From NCBI RefSeq assembly GCF_037404875.1, contig NZ_JBBELO010000020.1, positions 1 through 64,000 on the forward strand: a stretch of 64,000 nucleotides of DNA, given 5' to 3'. The stretch comes from Orlajensenia sp037404875. Its GTDB lineage: Bacteria; Actinomycetota; Actinomycetes; Actinomycetales; Microbacteriaceae. Below are positions 25,758 to 34,529 of this stretch, piece by piece (the stretch's first letter is position 1; each line of letters opens with the position of its first letter). The position numbers and the translations under genes were made by a program. The notes beneath the pieces were generated by a model that saw nothing but the letters and a program-made list of their open reading frames with translations, was not told where the DNA came from and made no database searches.

Positions 25758-27035
25758 CTAGTTCGTGAGGGCGGGAACCGTGCGCGGGCGCACGACGAGC
25801 CAGAGCGTGAGGATCGAGATGACGGCGGCGCACGCCATGACCAGGCCCATGGGGGCAGCCGTCGCAACGCCCAGGACCCCGACGATCGGGGACAGCAGTC
25901 CGGCGAGCCCGAAGTTGAGCGCGCCCAGCACGGATGCGGCGGTTCCCGCCTCCTTGCCGTGGTGCACGAGCGCGAGCACCTGGATGGTGGGGAACGTGAA
26001 TCCGCAGGCCATGATGAACACGAACAGCGGGATGATGACGCCCCAGAGGCCTGCTCCCGAGACGCTGAGCACAATGATCGCCGTCGCGGTGATCAGCTGA
26101 ACCACGGTCGTCGCCACGAGGATCCACTGCGGACCGACCGAGGTGCGGTGCATGATCCACGAGCTCGTCTGGACGCCGATGATGATGCCGACCGAGTTGA
26201 CGGCGAAGAGCAGGCCGAACTGCTGGGCGCTGAAGCCGAACACCTCCTGGAAGAGGAAGGACGAGCTCGACAGGTACGCGAACAGCCCCGTGAAGCTCAT
26301 GCCTCCGATGAGGGCGACGCCCACGAAGACGCGGTCCGAGAACAGTGCTTTGTAGCGTTCGCGCGCGGTGCTGTGCCCGGCGCCGTGGCGGTCCTGCTGC
26401 GGCAGCGTCTCGACGATGAAGAACGCGACGCACAGCGCGACGACGGCGCCGTAGATCGCCAGCGCCCAGAAGATGCCGCGCCAGTCGACCAGCAACAGCA
26501 GTTGCGAGCCGGCGACGGGGGCGATCACGGGAGCGAGCCCGTTCACGAGGGCGAGCCGCGAGAGCATCTTTACGAGCGGCTTTCCGCCGAAGAGGTCGCG
26601 CACCATGGCCATCGCGACGACGCCGCCCGCGGATGCGCCGAAGCCCATGAGCAGGCGGAAGGCGCCGAGCCAGTAGATGTCGGGCGAGAGCGCCGCGCCG
26701 ATGCAGGCGAGGATGTGCAGGCTCGTCGCCAGCAGAAGGGGCAGACGACGGCCCACCTTGTCACTCCAGGGACCCACGATGAGCTGACCGAATCCGAAGC
26801 CGAGCATGGTGCCGGTCAGGGTCAGCTGGATCGCCGCCGCCGGCACGCCGAGTTCATGCTGCAGGGTCGGCATGGCCGGCAGATAGAGGTCCATGGTGAA
26901 CGGACCGAGCGCGGTCAGGGCACCGAGGACGAGGATGTAGACCAGCCGTTGGCGCGAGCTCAGCCGGTCGCCGGGGTGCGCGTGGTTGACCGCGCCGTCG
27001 GGCGTGATGGCGGGAATGGAGCCGGTGTAGGTCAA
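25758..27035 (-). CDS. Bcr/CflA-type multidrug efflux transporter (MFS)
   Basis: 425 residues and 12 membrane helices. The first helix region has LGPFTMDLYLPAMPTLQ (the motif D-type start of Bcr/CflA exporters), GQLIVGPWSDKVGRR is MFS motif A, and GASAGGVVAMAMVRDLF is the drug/H+ antiporter region. It probably exports an antibiotic or metabolite using the proton gradient. A TTG start at 27035 is preferred because GAGGA lies five bases before it (27041-27045); a GTG at 27071 would add 12 residues but lacks a binding site. A perfect 24-bp palindrome at 27149-27172 precedes it. Confidence 0.9.
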   Translation of the reverse strand: MTYTGSIPAITPDGAVNHAHPGDRLSSRQRLVYILVLGALTALGPFTMDLYLPAMPTLQHELGVPAAAIQLTLTGTMLGFGFGQLIVGPWSDKVGRRLPLLLATSLHILACIGAALSPDIYWLGAFRLLMGFGASAGGVVAMAMVRDLFGGKPLVKMLSRLALVNGLAPVIAPVAGSQLLLLVDWRGIFWALAIYGAVVALCVAFFIVETLPQQDRHGAGHSTARERYKALFSDRVFVGVALIGGMSFTGLFAYLSSSSFLFQEVFGFSAQQFGLLFAVNSVGIIIGVQTSSWIMHRTSVGPQWILVATTVVQLITATAIIVLSVSGAGLWGVIIPLFVFIMACGFTFPTIQVLALVHHGKEAGTAASVLGALNFGLAGLLSPIVGVLGVATAAPMGLVMACAAVISILTLWLVVRPRTVPALTN

Positions 27036-27148
27036 GGCGATCCTCAAAGGCGGTCGGTGCGGCGCACGCACAGGGCGTGGGGGAACGATCGTCCGGGGTT
27101 CGCGCGGAGGGAGCGCAGCGATGCCCGGCGGGCGGCAGCATCGCCGCG

Positions 27149-27172
27149 GTGAATCGAATCGATTCGATTCAC
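27149..27172. promoter_or_regulatory. 24-bp perfect palindrome, probable operator of the efflux pump
   Basis: GTGAATCGAATC followed directly by its exact complement GATTCGATTCAC. It lies 114 bp upstream of the efflux-pump start and 40 bp after the end of the alpha-xylosidase gene. On the minus strand TTGAGG precedes it and it overlaps the region where a -10 would fall. A TetR- or MarR-type repressor site is likely, but no such regulator is adjacent. Confidence 0.7.
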
Positions 27173-27211
27173 CTCAATGCTAACGCACGTCGGGCCCGCT
27201 TCGCCACGACC

Positions 27212-29527
27212 TCAGAGGGTGACGGATGCGACTCCCCCGCTTGCCGCTGCGCCCTGCTCGGCCATTCCCGCGTGGAGCGTCCAGCCGTTCTCGAGCTCGG
27301 AGCGCACGTTCGCGCCAGCGTCGTCGGCGCCCACCTCGAACCGGGCGGATGCACCCTCGGGCGTCGTCACGGTGAGCGTCCTCGAGCCCTCCCCTCCCGC
27401 GAACAGCCTCAGCGAGAGGTTCTGCAGGTAGTCGTAGTCGGGTCGATCCGTGCGCGCCCCGACCGGCAGCAGCGCTCCCCCACGCACGTAGAGCGGGAGC
27501 GAGAGGAAGTCGTGACGCTCGCGGCGCCATCCGCCGCCTTCGACGACCTCGCCGGTGAGGTAGCTGGTCCACGTGCCCGCTGGCAGGTAGAGATCCACCT
27601 CGCCGTCCGCGTTGAACACCGGCGCGACGAGCAGGTCACTGCCGAGCATGTACTGCCGGTCGAGGTAGGCCACGGCGGGGTCTTCAGGGAACTCGAGCTG
27701 CATCGGGCGCAGGATGGGGGCGCCCGTCGCGGTCGCCTCGATGCCGAGCTGGTAGAGGTAGGGCATGAGGGCGAGCTTCAACTTCGTAAACCTGCGGGTC
27801 ACCTCCACGGCCTCGTCGTCGAAGATCCACGGCACGCGATAGGAGTCCGAGCCGTGGAACCGGCTGTGGCTGGAGAGCAGGCCGAAGGCCGTCCAGCGCT
27901 TGAAGACCCCGGCGTCGGGGGTTCCCTCGAACCCGCCGATGTCGTGGCTCCAGTGCGCGAATCCGCTGAATGCGAGCGAGAGCCCGCCCCGCAGCGTCTC
28001 GGCCATCGACGCGTAGGTCGAGGTCGAGTCCCCGCCCCAGTGCACCGGCATCGCCTGGCCGCCCGAGGTGGCCGACCGGGCGAACAGCACCGCTTCGCCG
28101 GCACCCCGCGCCTGCTCGAGCACGTCGAAGACGGCACGGTTGTACAACTCGGTGTAGAAGTTGTGCATGCGCTCGGGCGCGGAACCGTCGAAGTACTCGA
28201 CATCGATCGGGATGCGCTCGCCGAAGTCGGTCTTGAAGCAGTCCACTCCTTGCTCGATCAGGCGCCGCAGCTTGCCCTGGTACCACGCCGTGGCATCCGG
28301 ATTGGTGAAGTCGACCAGTCCCATGCCGGCCTGCCACAGGTCCCACTGCCAGACCGATCCGTCCGGACGCCCCACGAGGTAGCCCGCGGCTTTCGCCTCG
28401 GCGAAGAGTGGAGAGCGCTGGCCGATGTACGGGTTGATCCAGACGCAGATGCGCAAATCCTTGCCGTGCAACCGGGCGAGCATGCCCTCGGAATCGGGGA
28501 AGACGCGTGAATCCCACTCGAAGTCGCACCAGTTGAACTCGCGCATCCAGAAGCAGTCGAAGTGGAACACCGAGAGCGGCAGGTCACGCTCGGCCATGCC
28601 GTCGATGAAGCTCGAGACGGTCGCCTCGTCGTAGTCCGTGGTGAAGCTCGTGGAGAGCCAGAGCCCGTACGACCACGCCGGAACCTGCGCCGGCCGACCG
28701 GTGAGTTCGGTGTAGCGATCGAGGATGGCCTTCGGCGTCTCGCCGTAGATCACGAAGTACTCCAGCGACTCCCCTCCCACCGAGAACTGCACCCGCTCGA
28801 CGGCCTCGGAGCCGATCTCATAGGAGACGTGCCCGGGGTGGTTGACGAACACGCCGTAGCCGCGGTTGGTGAGGTAGAACGGAACGGACTTGTAAGCCTG
28901 CTCGCTCGAGGTTCCGCCGTCGGCGTTCCAGATCTCCACACTCTGGCCGTTCTTGACGAGCGGGCCGAACCGCTCCCCGAGCCCGTAGACGAGTTCGCCG
29001 ACGCCGAGGTCGAGCTGTTCGTGCACGTAGGTGCGGCTGGATGGGGCGGAGGTGCCGGAGCGGGCGTTGCCCACGAGGCCGGTGTCCACCTGGGCGTCAT
29101 CGGCGAGCTCGACGTAACCGAGAGCCTTGCTTCCGCTGCCCGTGAGACGGCGGCCGGCCGCCTCGAAGTGCACCGCCCAGCTCGCTCCGATCTCGACGCG
29201 GGCACTGAGCGCACCGGCCGTCAGCCGGGCCTCCCCTTCGCCGCCTTCCGCTACGCCGACGCCCTCGCGGGCACCCGGCAGCGGGAAGGTGAGCTGCGGT
29301 GTTCCGCCCTGGAAGTGCTCGACGCGCACCCCGATCACGTCTTCGAGCGGTGAGGAGAGCGTCACCGTGAGCGTCGGCCGGTTCAGCGTGTCGCCCCGCG
29401 ATGCGATCACCCGTGTCGGCGCCGTGACCACCAGGTCGTGCTCGCGGGTCTCGACGTCGTAGGCCTGTGCCGCATAGAGCGCGGTGACCCCGGGACGCAA
29501 CTGCCAGAATCCGTCGGTGAACTTCAT
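27212..29527 (-). CDS. yicI: alpha-xylosidase, GH31 (YicI type)
   Basis: 771 residues, almost the length of E. coli YicI (772), and collinear with it from the first residues (MKFTDGFWQLRPGV). Shared stretches include VYGLGERFGPLVKNGQSVEIWN, YGLWLSTSFTTDYDEATV, FHFDCFWMREFNWCDFEWD and RICVWINPYIGQRSP. The nucleophile is D434 (CFKTDFGERIP) and the acid/base D500 (VHWGGDST), 66 residues apart as in YicI. It removes alpha-xylose from isoprimeverose and xyloglucan oligosaccharides in the cytoplasm. ATG overlaps the upstream permease stop by one base (TAATG). It ends an operon of binding protein, two permeases and enzyme. Confidence 0.97.
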   Translation of the reverse strand: MKFTDGFWQLRPGVTALYAAQAYDVETREHDLVVTAPTRVIASRGDTLNRPTLTVTLSSPLEDVIGVRVEHFQGGTPQLTFPLPGAREGVGVAEGGEGEARLTAGALSARVEIGASWAVHFEAAGRRLTGSGSKALGYVELADDAQVDTGLVGNARSGTSAPSSRTYVHEQLDLGVGELVYGLGERFGPLVKNGQSVEIWNADGGTSSEQAYKSVPFYLTNRGYGVFVNHPGHVSYEIGSEAVERVQFSVGGESLEYFVIYGETPKAILDRYTELTGRPAQVPAWSYGLWLSTSFTTDYDEATVSSFIDGMAERDLPLSVFHFDCFWMREFNWCDFEWDSRVFPDSEGMLARLHGKDLRICVWINPYIGQRSPLFAEAKAAGYLVGRPDGSVWQWDLWQAGMGLVDFTNPDATAWYQGKLRRLIEQGVDCFKTDFGERIPIDVEYFDGSAPERMHNFYTELYNRAVFDVLEQARGAGEAVLFARSATSGGQAMPVHWGGDSTSTYASMAETLRGGLSLAFSGFAHWSHDIGGFEGTPDAGVFKRWTAFGLLSSHSRFHGSDSYRVPWIFDDEAVEVTRRFTKLKLALMPYLYQLGIEATATGAPILRPMQLEFPEDPAVAYLDRQYMLGSDLLVAPVFNADGEVDLYLPAGTWTSYLTGEVVEGGGWRRERHDFLSLPLYVRGGALLPVGARTDRPDYDYLQNLSLRLFAGGEGSRTLTVTTPEGASARFEVGADDAGANVRSELENGWTLHAGMAEQGAAASGGVASVTL

Positions 29528-30435
29528 TACTTGACTGCTCCTGCCGTGATGCCGCGCGTCAGCGTGCGCTGGAAGATGAGGAAGAAGACGAGCGTCGGGA
29601 TGAGGCCGAGCAGCGCCGAGGCGCTCGTGGTCGTCACATCCATGAGCCGATCGCCCTGAAGCGTCGCGATGGCCACGGGCACCGTCTGGTTGTCGTTGCT
29701 CACGAGGAAGGCGAGCGGGATGAGGAACTCGTTCCACGTCCAGATGAAGAAGAAGATGACGAGCACCGACAGGGTCGGCCGGCTGATGGGCACGATGACC
29801 CTCCAGAGCACCTTCCACCGGCTGGCGCCGTCCAGCGCCGCCGCCTCCAGGATCTCCTTCGGGAACGTTCCGTACACCGATGAGAGCAGGTAGGTTCCGA
29901 AGGCGCTCTGGATGACGGTGAAGACGATGATCACCGACCAGACGTTGTCGTAGAGCCCGACCGCCTTGAACATGAAGTACAGCGGGTAGAGCAGGGCCTC
30001 CTGCGGAAGCACGTTCGCGAGCAGGAAGAGCACGACGATCCAGGTGCGACCCCGTACGCGACCCACGCCGATCGCGTACGACGAGAACACCGAGATGATC
30101 ACGGCCAGGATGGCCACGGTGCCCGAGATGACGAAGCTGTTCCAGAGCTTCAGGGGGAAGTCGACCCGGTTCCAGAACGCCGTGATGCCGTCGAACGAGA
30201 TGTGCGTCGGCAGCTGCAGCGGGCCGCCGGTGGCGTAGTCGGCGTTCGTCTTGAACGAGTTGATGATGATCAGGTAGAACGGCGCGGCGATGATCACGGC
30301 CACGACGATCGCGACGACGAGCAGCAGCCAGTCGGATGCGGTGCGCCGCGTCTTGCGGCGGCGCACCCGGAAGGTGCTCTCCTTCTTCGCGGGCTTCGTG
30401 GTGGTGACGGGGGCGAGGGGTGTCGCGGTGGTCAT
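29527..30435 (-). CDS. ABC sugar transporter permease (CUT1, MalG type)
   Basis: 302 residues, six membrane helices after a basic N-terminal tail. The EAA loop EAAALDGASRWKVLWRVIVPISRP is intact, and the C terminus FQRTLTRGITAGAVK is the MalG-type ending. It partners the permease at 30438 and the lipoprotein at 31503. ATG 30435 starts two bases after the upstream stop. No ATPase is encoded in the operon, so a shared MsiK-like ATPase elsewhere is expected. Confidence 0.95.
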   Translation of the reverse strand: MTTATPLAPVTTTKPAKKESTFRVRRRKTRRTASDWLLLVVAIVVAVIIAAPFYLIIINSFKTNADYATGGPLQLPTHISFDGITAFWNRVDFPLKLWNSFVISGTVAILAVIISVFSSYAIGVGRVRGRTWIVVLFLLANVLPQEALLYPLYFMFKAVGLYDNVWSVIIVFTVIQSAFGTYLLSSVYGTFPKEILEAAALDGASRWKVLWRVIVPISRPTLSVLVIFFFIWTWNEFLIPLAFLVSNDNQTVPVAIATLQGDRLMDVTTTSASALLGLIPTLVFFLIFQRTLTRGITAGAVK

Positions 30436-30437
30436 GA

Positions 30438-31418
30438 TCAGCGCTCGTTCTCTGCACGCTCGGCGCGGTTCTGGGCTTTGATGAAGAAGATGGCCACCAC
30501 GGCGATGACCACGGTCAGGGCCGTCGCGATCGTGGCTCCGTATCCCACCTGCTGGCTCTGGAAGAACTCGCTGTAGGAGTAGTAGCTCGGCACGATGGTG
30601 GCGTTGCCGGGCCCGCCGCGGGTCAGTGTGTACACAGGTCCGAAGACCTTGAGCGCGGCGATCGTGCAGGTGAGGGTGACGACGAAGATCTCGGGACGGA
30701 TGATCGAGACGGTGATCGCAGTGAAGCGCTGGAACCAGTTGGCTCCGTCGAGTTCCGCCGCCTCGTAGAGCTCCGGATCCACCCGTTGCAGGGCGGCCAT
30801 GAAGATGACGACCGGGTAGCCGAGCTGCACCCACACCATCACGGCCATGATGCTGGGCAGTGCGGTGTCTGGGCTGCCGAGCCAGTTGTGTGCGAGGCCG
30901 CCCAAGCCGACGGTGGTCAGGATCTGGTTGAGGGCGCCGTCGTCGGCCCGCAGGATCCAGCCGATCACGACGGCCGCAACGGCCACCGGAAGAATCTGCG
31001 GCAGGTAGTACGTCGCCCGCAGGAAGCTCGCGAGCCGGCCGCCGAACTTGCGTCCGATGAGGTCGAACAGCATCGCCGCCAGGGCGAGGCCGAGCAGTGT
31101 CGGGATGACGACCATCGCGATGATCATCGCGATCGAGTTCGCGAACGAGAGCCAGAACTTGTCGTCCTGGAAGAGCCGTACCCAGTTCTCCAGGCCGATC
31201 CAGCGCGGGGGCCGGATGCCGCGGTACGAGGTGAAGCTCAGGTAGATGTTCCAGACGAGCGGGATGAGGACGATGACCGCGAGCAGCACGAAGCCGGGGA
31301 TGAGGTAGAGCCAGAACGCGGCTCGGTCGTTCTTGCCGCTCTTGGGAAGCAGGGGCGCTTCCGCTGCCGGCTTCGCCCGTCGGCGGGATGCCGCGGGCGC
31401 AAGGGTCGATGCAGCCAT
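30438..31418 (-). CDS. ABC sugar transporter permease (CUT1, MalF type)
   Basis: 326 residues. A basic/Ala-rich N terminus, then helices starting AAFWLYLIPGFVLLAVIVLIPLVWNIYLSFTSY, the usual MalF/UgpA opening. The EAA loop is EAAELDGANWFQRFTAITVSIIRP; VTLTCTIAALKVFGPVYTLTRGGPGNAT follows. Probably imports xyloglucan-derived oligosaccharides for the YicI enzyme. The 84-bp gap to the binding-protein gene holds a hairpin at 31454-31487. Confidence 0.95.
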   Translation of the reverse strand: MAASTLAPAASRRRAKPAAEAPLLPKSGKNDRAAFWLYLIPGFVLLAVIVLIPLVWNIYLSFTSYRGIRPPRWIGLENWVRLFQDDKFWLSFANSIAMIIAMVVIPTLLGLALAAMLFDLIGRKFGGRLASFLRATYYLPQILPVAVAAVVIGWILRADDGALNQILTTVGLGGLAHNWLGSPDTALPSIMAVMVWVQLGYPVVIFMAALQRVDPELYEAAELDGANWFQRFTAITVSIIRPEIFVVTLTCTIAALKVFGPVYTLTRGGPGNATIVPSYYSYSEFFQSQQVGYGATIATALTVVIAVVAIFFIKAQNRAERAENER

Positions 31419-31453
31419 GGTGGTGCCTTTCCTTGCAGAGAAGTCCCGGCGCA

Positions 31454-31487
31454 GGTGGGGAGGACCGTGGTTCCGGCCCTCCCCACC
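31454..31487 (-). terminator. intercistronic hairpin after the binding-protein gene
   Basis: GGTGGGGAGG (31454-31463) pairs with CCTCCCCACC (31478-31487); flanking bases extend the pairing. Located between the lipoprotein and permease genes, it probably stabilises or partially terminates the message so that the binding protein is made in excess, as is usual for ABC operons. Confidence 0.65.
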
Positions 31488-31502
31488 CGGCCTGTGCGGG
31501 AA

Positions 31503-32825
31503 TCAGCCGGTGATGTCCTTGACGCCGTCTTCGTACTCGCTCCCGAGTTCGTCGAGCACCGCATCCGGCTTCTTTGTGCCGTTGACGAGCTCCTGCAGGC
31601 CGGCATTGAGCTGGTCGTAGAAGGTCGGCGTGGGCCAGTCGGGGTAGAAGGCCAGGCCGTCGCGCTCGGTGAGCGTGGTGAAGTTCTCGATGAGCGCCTT
31701 GCTGTTCTCATCGGTGATGTCGGCCTCGTCGGCCGCGACGGGGATGCCGCCGTTGTTGCCGATGATCGCCTGGATCTTCGGGCTCATCGTGATGTCGATG
31801 AACTTGTATGCGAGGTCCTTGTTTTTCGAGTTCTCGGGGACGACCCAGAGGTTGCCGGAGGATCCGGGTGCCATGTCTGAGCCGGGGAAGAGGAAGCTGC
31901 CCCAGTTGAACCCGGTGATCTCTGTCGTGAAGCGGCCGTACCACCAGCTGCCCGAGTAGAAGATGGGGTACTTCGCGGCCTCGAACGCCACGCCCGCGTC
32001 CTCGGCCTTCAGGCCGGTCGCATCCGTGGAGATGTAGCCCTTGTCGACCCAGTCCTTGATGGTGTCGGTGGCGTAGGTGAAGGCCTTGTCGTGGAAGTCC
32101 ACCTTGCCGGTATAGGTCTGGTAGTCGGTCACCCAGTCGCGGTCCGCCTTGCTCAGTGCGAGCTGGTACCACAGCTGGCCGAGCGGATACTCGGCGGCGG
32201 ACTCGGCCAGCGGCGTCACGCCGGCGGCCTTGAACTTCGCCAGGGCGTCCTCGAACTCCTCGAACGTCGTGGGCACGGCGATGCCGTACTTCTCGAACAT
32301 GTCCTTGTTGTAGTAGACGTCGACGAACTCGCCGTAGTTGGGGATGCCGTAGAAGTGACCGGAGCCCATGATGCCCTCGTCGCTGTACTTCGACGTCGTC
32401 TGCAGGCTCGAGGCCAGCTTGTCATCCCAGCCGTAGGCCTTGACCGCTGCGTCGAGGTTGGTCAGCAGGCCCTGGCTCGAAAGCAGGCCGGCCGTGGCGT
32501 TGCCCTTGTTGTACTCGAGGATGTCGGGTGCGGAGTTCGAGTTGAGCACCTGGCTCGCGGTCGAACGGATCGCCTCGAACGACTTCTCCTCGAACTTGAC
32601 CTTGGCGCCGGTCTCCTTCTCGAATTCCGTGATCGCCGCATCCCAAGCCTTGCCCATGGCGCTGTCCGCGCCCTCGTAGTGCCACAGCGTGAGGGTCTTC
32701 CCATCGCCCTTCGGGTCGGTGTCGACCTTGGCGTTGTCATCAGACCCACCGCCGGCAGAGCATCCGGCGAGCAGCACGGCGCCGATCACGAGACCGGCCG
32801 CTGCTGCGAAGTGCCGCTTGCGCAT
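31503..32825 (-). CDS. sugar-binding lipoprotein of CUT1 transporter
   Basis: 440 residues. Signal peptide with lipobox LLAGC, lipidated C22. After a Gly/Ser/Asp linker the mature domain opens KTLTLWHYEGADSAMGKAWDAAITEFEKETG, the standard family 1 solute-binding start; aromatic residues (GSWWYGRF) probably stack on sugar. Two consecutive ATGs occur; the second (32825) is preferred since GGAGG lies five bases before it. First gene of the operon ending with alpha-xylosidase. A promoter and ROK-type operator lie at 32893-32934. Confidence 0.94.
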   Translation of the reverse strand: MRKRHFAAAAGLVIGAVLLAGCSAGGGSDDNAKVDTDPKGDGKTLTLWHYEGADSAMGKAWDAAITEFEKETGAKVKFEEKSFEAIRSTASQVLNSNSAPDILEYNKGNATAGLLSSQGLLTNLDAAVKAYGWDDKLASSLQTTSKYSDEGIMGSGHFYGIPNYGEFVDVYYNKDMFEKYGIAVPTTFEEFEDALAKFKAAGVTPLAESAAEYPLGQLWYQLALSKADRDWVTDYQTYTGKVDFHDKAFTYATDTIKDWVDKGYISTDATGLKAEDAGVAFEAAKYPIFYSGSWWYGRFTTEITGFNWGSFLFPGSDMAPGSSGNLWVVPENSKNKDLAYKFIDITMSPKIQAIIGNNGGIPVAADEADITDENSKALIENFTTLTERDGLAFYPDWPTPTFYDQLNAGLQELVNGTKKPDAVLDELGSEYEDGVKDITG

Positions 32826-32892
32826 CATTACCTCCTTGTAGAGGAGCGACGCCTTCGTGCAGGACGGCGAGGCAGCCACTCCGATGCCATTT

Positions 32893-32909
32893 TGTTTGCG
32901 CCGCAAACA
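32893..32909. promoter_or_regulatory. ROK-type operator upstream of alpha-xylosidase operon
   Basis: TGTTTGCG-C-CGCAAACA, a perfect 17-bp palindrome. It overlaps the -10 box TATGTT (minus strand, 32906-32911) of the operon promoter, so a bound repressor would block RNA polymerase. It shares the TGTT-N9-AACA frame with sites at 32993 and 34249. Confidence 0.8.
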
Positions 32910-32934
32910 TAACGCATCCATTTGGCCGACGCAA
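32906..32934 (-). promoter_or_regulatory. promoter of the binding-protein/permease/alpha-xylosidase operon
   Basis: On the minus strand TTGCGT (32929-32934) and TATGTT (32906-32911) are separated by 17 bases. The inferred start lies about 75 bases before the lipoprotein ATG. Confidence 0.6.
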
Positions 32935-32992
32935 GGGGATCCCGAAACAACAAAGGGCAGAGGCAGCGCCTCAGCGCGGGACTAGAGCGCTA

Positions 32993-33009
32993 TGTTCGCG
33001 TCGGGAACA
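32993..33009. promoter_or_regulatory. second ROK-type operator
   Basis: TGTTCGCGTCGGGAACA: half-sites TGTTC and GAACA seven bases apart, matching the TGTT-N9-AACA frame. It is immediately 3' of the ROK gene stop and about 85 bp upstream of the operator at 32893, a spacing that would permit looping. Confidence 0.65.
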
Positions 33010-33010
33010 A

Positions 33011-34213
33011 TCAGGCGATCAGGGCCGCAGGCGCCTGACCGGCGGGATCCGCGATGAGTTCGGCGAAGACGAGCTCGGCCGCCCCGACGAGCAACAGGTC
33101 GGGGTGCGAGGAGCCGCGCAGCACCGTCGTTCCCTCCCGAGCCGAGCGGATCGCCTCGCCCACCAGGTCCTTGGCCTCGCGGCCCTCGGTGATGACCGCC
33201 AGGAATCCACCGATGATCACGGTGGAGGGGTTGAAGAGGTTCACGACGCTCTGCAACACGTGGCGCAGCGTCGCCCGGTACTTCTCCATGAGAGCCAGCG
33301 CCTCGGGCCGGTCGGTAGTCGCAGCACGCTCATCGAGCTCGTCTTCCTCGCTGTCGCTCATGCCGAGCGCGGCGAAGAGCTCGGCGCGCGAGACCGCCGT
33401 CTCGAAGCAGCCGGTCGAACCGCACGTGCAGCGCCGATCGGTGTCGCCGACGAAGACGTGCCCGACCTCTCCGGCGTGCCCGTTCGTGCCGAAAACGAGC
33501 CTGCCGTCACTGACGGCCCCGCCGCCGATGCCGCTGGCCCCGCCGATGATGTAGAAGAGGTCGTCGATCCCACGCCCTGCACCGAACGTGCTCTCCGCAC
33601 GCAACGCCAGCACGGCGGCATTGGCGGCGTGCACCGGATACCCGAGCGCGCCGTGCAGGCGTTCACCAACGGGCTGGTCCGTCCACCCCAGGTGGGTGGC
33701 CTCGCGCACGAACCCGTCGGAGACGCGCACCTGACCGGGAACGGCGACGCCGACGCCCGCTACTCGCCATTCCCCGCCGGCGAGCATTCCCGCGACGACG
33801 GCATTGACCGACTGCACGAACTGCGGGACGGGAGGCGGGCCATCCTCGTACGCGATGCGGGCGCGCCGACGCACCTGCCCGTTCATGCCGATGAGTCCGA
33901 TGTGCAGCGCATCGACCTCGGGGTTGACGGCGATCGCGACGATCGATGGGTCGGACTCGAAGATGGGACTCGGCCGCCCGGCGCCGCGTGCGACCGCCGG
34001 CCGTTCGACGATGAGCCCGAGTTCGGCGAGCTCCGCGAGCACGACCCCGACGGTTGAACGGCCGAGTCCCGAGAGCCGGGTGAGGTCGGCGCGGCTGAGC
34101 GCCCCGTCACGGTGCAGCCAGCCCAGGATGCTGGAGAGGTTGCGCTCGCGAATCTGCTCGGCCGTTCCGCCGTTCGCGCGCGCAGCCTGAGAGGACTCGG
34201 TGATGGCCGGCAT
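33011..34213 (-). CDS. xylR: ROK-family transcriptional repressor (XylR-like)
   Basis: 400 residues from ATG 34213. N-terminal winged HTH: RNLSSILGWLHRDGALSRADLTRLSGLGRSTVGVVLAELAELGLI. The C-terminal ROK/sugar-kinase-like domain contains VGVAVPGQV, GGASGIGGGAVSDGRLVFGTNGHAGEVGHVFV and a zinc-type cysteine cluster (CTCGSTGCFE). It probably senses a pentose or xylo-oligosaccharide. A GTG 14 codons upstream (34255) is less likely since it lies inside the palindrome 34249-34265, which would then be coding. It sits between the two sugar-transport operons and probably represses the alpha-xylosidase operon and itself. The symbol is by family analogy. Confidence 0.9.
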   Translation of the reverse strand: MPAITESSQAARANGGTAEQIRERNLSSILGWLHRDGALSRADLTRLSGLGRSTVGVVLAELAELGLIVERPAVARGAGRPSPIFESDPSIVAIAVNPEVDALHIGLIGMNGQVRRRARIAYEDGPPPVPQFVQSVNAVVAGMLAGGEWRVAGVGVAVPGQVRVSDGFVREATHLGWTDQPVGERLHGALGYPVHAANAAVLALRAESTFGAGRGIDDLFYIIGGASGIGGGAVSDGRLVFGTNGHAGEVGHVFVGDTDRRCTCGSTGCFETAVSRAELFAALGMSDSEEDELDERAATTDRPEALALMEKYRATLRHVLQSVVNLFNPSTVIIGGFLAVITEGREAKDLVGEAIRSAREGTTVLRGSSHPDLLLVGAAELVFAELIADPAGQAPAALIA

Positions 34214-34248
34214 GCTCCGAGGATAGTTGCCTGCGGCATCCGTCGTTA

Positions 34249-34265
34249 TGTTCACGCCAAGAACA
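34249..34265. promoter_or_regulatory. third ROK-type operator, upstream of the ROK gene
   Basis: TGTTCACGCCAAGAACA: perfect TGTTC/GAACA half-sites seven bases apart. It lies 36 bp before the ATG of the ROK regulator, consistent with autoregulation. AATGTT on the minus strand within it could be the -10. Confidence 0.75.
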
Positions 34266-34445
34266 TTCGCGATGTCAGCCGACGAACCGCCCTGCGGTCG
34301 CTCCGACGTCGTCCCGGCACTTGGATGCCATCCAGGTTTCGAGAAGTTTCGATCCTCGTCGGATCTGGCGATCGCCTGAGCGTTGGCCGCTGCGCCCCAC
34401 GATTGCGGGGCACCGCAGCCGTGACCAGAGCGTTATTTGTTGCGC

Positions 34446-34474
34446 TTGACCGCATATGGTCCCCGCCGTAGTAT
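34446..34474 (+). promoter_or_regulatory. promoter of the bxl operon
   Basis: TTGACC (34446-34451) and TAGTAT (34469-34474) are 17 bases apart, close to consensus. The start would be near 34481. LacI-type palindromes at 34492-34517 lie directly downstream, where they would block initiation. Confidence 0.75.
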
Positions 34475-34491
34475 CGGAACGCCCTAATCAC

Positions 34492-34517
34492 TTTCGACGT
34501 TGCCGTCGAAACTTTCG
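34492..34517. promoter_or_regulatory. LacI-type operator region of the bxl operon
   Basis: Two overlapping palindromes: TTTCGACG-TTGC-CGTCGAAA (34492-34511) and CGAAA-C-TTTCG (34507-34517). They sit between promoter and ribosome-binding site. The CGAAA-N-TTTCG form recurs at 50890 and, expanded, at 50770 by the xylanase gene. Confidence 0.75.
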
Positions 34518-34529
34518 AGAGGTTCAACG

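Noticed and set aside
25257..27152. Long plus-strand frame of 631 codons opposite the PAP2 and efflux genes
   Set aside because: Composition is His/Arg/Glu-rich as expected for antisense of high-GC genes, without any domain.
27212..30457. A single 1081-residue fusion of permease and alpha-xylosidase
   Set aside because: The portion upstream of 29527 is an out-of-frame read of the permease gene; the YicI homology begins exactly at ATG 29527, which overlaps the permease stop.
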